From Scatophagus argus (taxonomy: Eukaryota > Chordata > Actinopteri > Scatophagidae): DNA of 64,000 bases. Below are positions 62,401 to 64,000 of this stretch, in pieces. The notes below the pieces were generated by a model. It did no database searches. It was given only the letters and a program-made list of their open reading frames with translations, and had not been told where the DNA came from. A program made the position numbers and the translations under genes. Numbering within the stretch: the stretch's first letter is position 1; each line of letters begins with the position of its first letter. The stretch is from NCBI RefSeq assembly GCF_020382885.2, contig NC_058504.1:10406519-10470518 (forward strand), written 5' to 3'.

Positions 62401-64000
62401 TGCGATCGCCTCCTTCAGATGCTGCTTCTGCATCTCCACAAACTGGTCTTCAACCGCTCAGATGGAGTTGAGGTCAACCCCCATCACTCTGCTTCCTCTC
62501 AGCCCCAGAGAGTTATCCCCTTCTTGGAGGAGCTGCAGTCTCACATAGGTCAGCTATGTGCCGAGACACTGCGACTGGAGAGGAAGCGTCACCTGTGGCT
62601 GCACCAGCTGCTCTGTCTGCTGTCTGTGTATGGAGGTCCCAGCATAGCCACTGAGGCCTTCTGCCAGCTGCTCACCCAGGCCCGTAACCCAGAGGAGTTG
62701 GCTCTGGCCTGGCAGCTCCATACCATGCTTTCCTCTTGCATGGTGGGACTCATTCCTGCCGCTGTAACTCGCTGTGTGGCTCAGATACATACACACACTC
62801 TGGGGCCCCGGCAGCTGAAGCAGCTGCTGCTTAACCTGGCCACAGCCATCCAGAGTCAAGATGAGGAGAAAAGAGGAACAGCAGGTGTTCAGTCCTCCAT
62901 GGCCATTCAGGTGGGCTCAGCTGTGTCAGGACACCTTCATGATTTTGGCCCGCTCCTTCTCCACGGTGACCCGGCTGTATCTCATGCTGCAGTGCGTCTC
63001 CTGTCATGCAGCCCGCTCCCTCGCACCTCCTCCCCAGCACACCTGCTCCTGCTCTCCCGTGCTGCAGTCACTCACTTCTTTCTTGCGTTGCGGAAAAGAG
63101 GTGAAGGAGGGAAGGTGGGGAGAGATGGGGGACAGGCAGGCGAGGCGGTGAACTGTTCAGTCCTGCTCCTGTCCCGTTTTGCAGCGTATTCTCCACTTAC
63201 TCTCAAGGCAGTACTGCAGCAGCTGGTTGAGGGAGCGCTACATAAAGGCAATGCTGACTTGTTTGGAGGGCAGATCGCTGACATGTCTGGTGCCCCTGTG
63301 ACTTCCCCATCTGTGTCCCCTGACCTCGGAGCCTCTTTGCTGGACATCAACTGTCATTTTGGTACCACCGCCAACTTTTCTGGCAGCGTGTGGTCTGTGT
63401 TTCATGCTGGGGTGATTGGCAAGGGTTTGAAGGTCCGCACCGCAAGCAAGCTGACTGACCCTTCTGGGGTCATCCAGGTGAGGAGCACAATTGATTAAGG
63501 GCTGTAATTGAGCGTAATTTCAAGCAAAACGTGGATTGAATAAGATAACAACAGTGCGTTCCAAGATATACATAAGTTAGGCTGATTTGCCCTTTATAAA
63601 TAAGGTGAATGCACATTTAAGCAGCCTTTTCAGTTAGTTTTATTTTTAAAATACATAATGTAGACATACATCATGTAAATCTGACAGAGAAAAAAATGAC
63701 AAAAATCTGTGTGTGTGTTTTATGTCACCAAGACTAAAACTGTGTCACCTTCATTTTCTTCTGTCTGTAGAATATTCAGACTCTGCTAGCTGTCATAGTC
63801 CAGTGTTGCAGCTCCTCTGGCCTCAACGGTTCTATCAATGGCTCGCGATCACCGTCTGACCCTGACGAGCCCTCACCCATCAACGCAGAGGCAGCCAAGG
63901 TAGTTGCAGTCACATTGGTGGAAAACGTCTGTCCGGATGTTGCCAATGGCGAGCTGTCCTGGCCCCCAGAAGAGCACGCCCGCACCACAGTGGAGCGAGA
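59442..64000 (+). CDS. ints5: INTS5, Integrator complex subunit 5, 5' part (4 exons, runs off right edge)
   Basis: INTS5 is a helical-repeat scaffold subunit of the Integrator complex, which cleaves snRNA 3' ends and attenuates paused RNA polymerase II in the nucleus. Exons: 59442-59518, 60610-60862, 61501-63477 (659 codons, one long exon), 63771 to past 64000; phases match and about 845 residues are visible of roughly 1000 usual. Recognition: [13 protein letters not shown] with [55 protein letters not shown], and the nearly invariant block [20 protein letters not shown] followed by [20 protein letters not shown]. The ATG at 59442 is the first in-frame start and gives an N-terminal Ser/His linker before the conserved AHDLSQEI helix. 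Confidence 0.95.

Noticed and set aside
1-64000. CRISPR arrays, operons or prokaryotic features
   Set aside because: None present; the window is intron-containing vertebrate DNA.

Overview
The window is nuclear DNA from a ray-finned fish, probably a percomorph teleost. The evidence is multi-exon genes with GT-AG introns, protein families limited to vertebrates, long CA/TG and GA microsatellites, and teleost-type dispersed repeats (a tRNA-headed SINE, a MITE-like family, LINE 3' ends, a mariner fragment). I built exon structures by reading splice sites and checking that codon phase carries across every junction. No database search was possible.

Layout, left to right. (1) 684-17035, minus strand: the 5' part of ccdc88b (Hook domain plus start of the coiled coil), running off the left edge. 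Two exon-like segments in its third intron are not explained by the family. (2) 19244-23423, minus: a complete five-exon photoreceptor tetraspanin of the peripherin-2/ROM1 family, most likely rom1. (3) 27516-34829, minus: a seven-exon, Ser/His-rich coiled-coil protein that I cannot name; its coiled coil faintly recalls TJAP1/BEGAIN. (4) About 37.0-42.8 kb, plus: the long non-coding RNA malat1. It is identified by a complete 3' triple-helix (ENE plus A-rich tract) followed at once by the tRNA-like mascRNA. (5) 45592-54136, plus: complete 18-exon scyl1, a COPI-associated pseudokinase ending in RKLD. (6) 56727-58012, minus: a four-coding-exon PLAAT/HRASLS phospholipase-acyltransferase, tail-to-tail with scyl1. 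(7) 59442 to the right edge, plus: ints5 (Integrator subunit 5), first four exons.

The gene set is that of human chromosome 11q12-q13, where the homologues of rom1, ints5, plaat, ccdc88b, malat1 and scyl1 lie. The malat1-scyl1 adjacency and orientation match human, which independently supports the lncRNA call. The genes do not form one pathway. They are a conserved syntenic block with separate roles: cytoskeletal scaffold, photoreceptor disc rim, nuclear-speckle RNA, Golgi traffic, lipid metabolism and snRNA processing.

The best novel-looking items are the base-perfect malat1 triple helix with its tRNA-like cleavage product, G-quadruplex-prone tracts in the same RNA, the unidentified coiled-coil gene, and the orphan exons inside ccdc88b.
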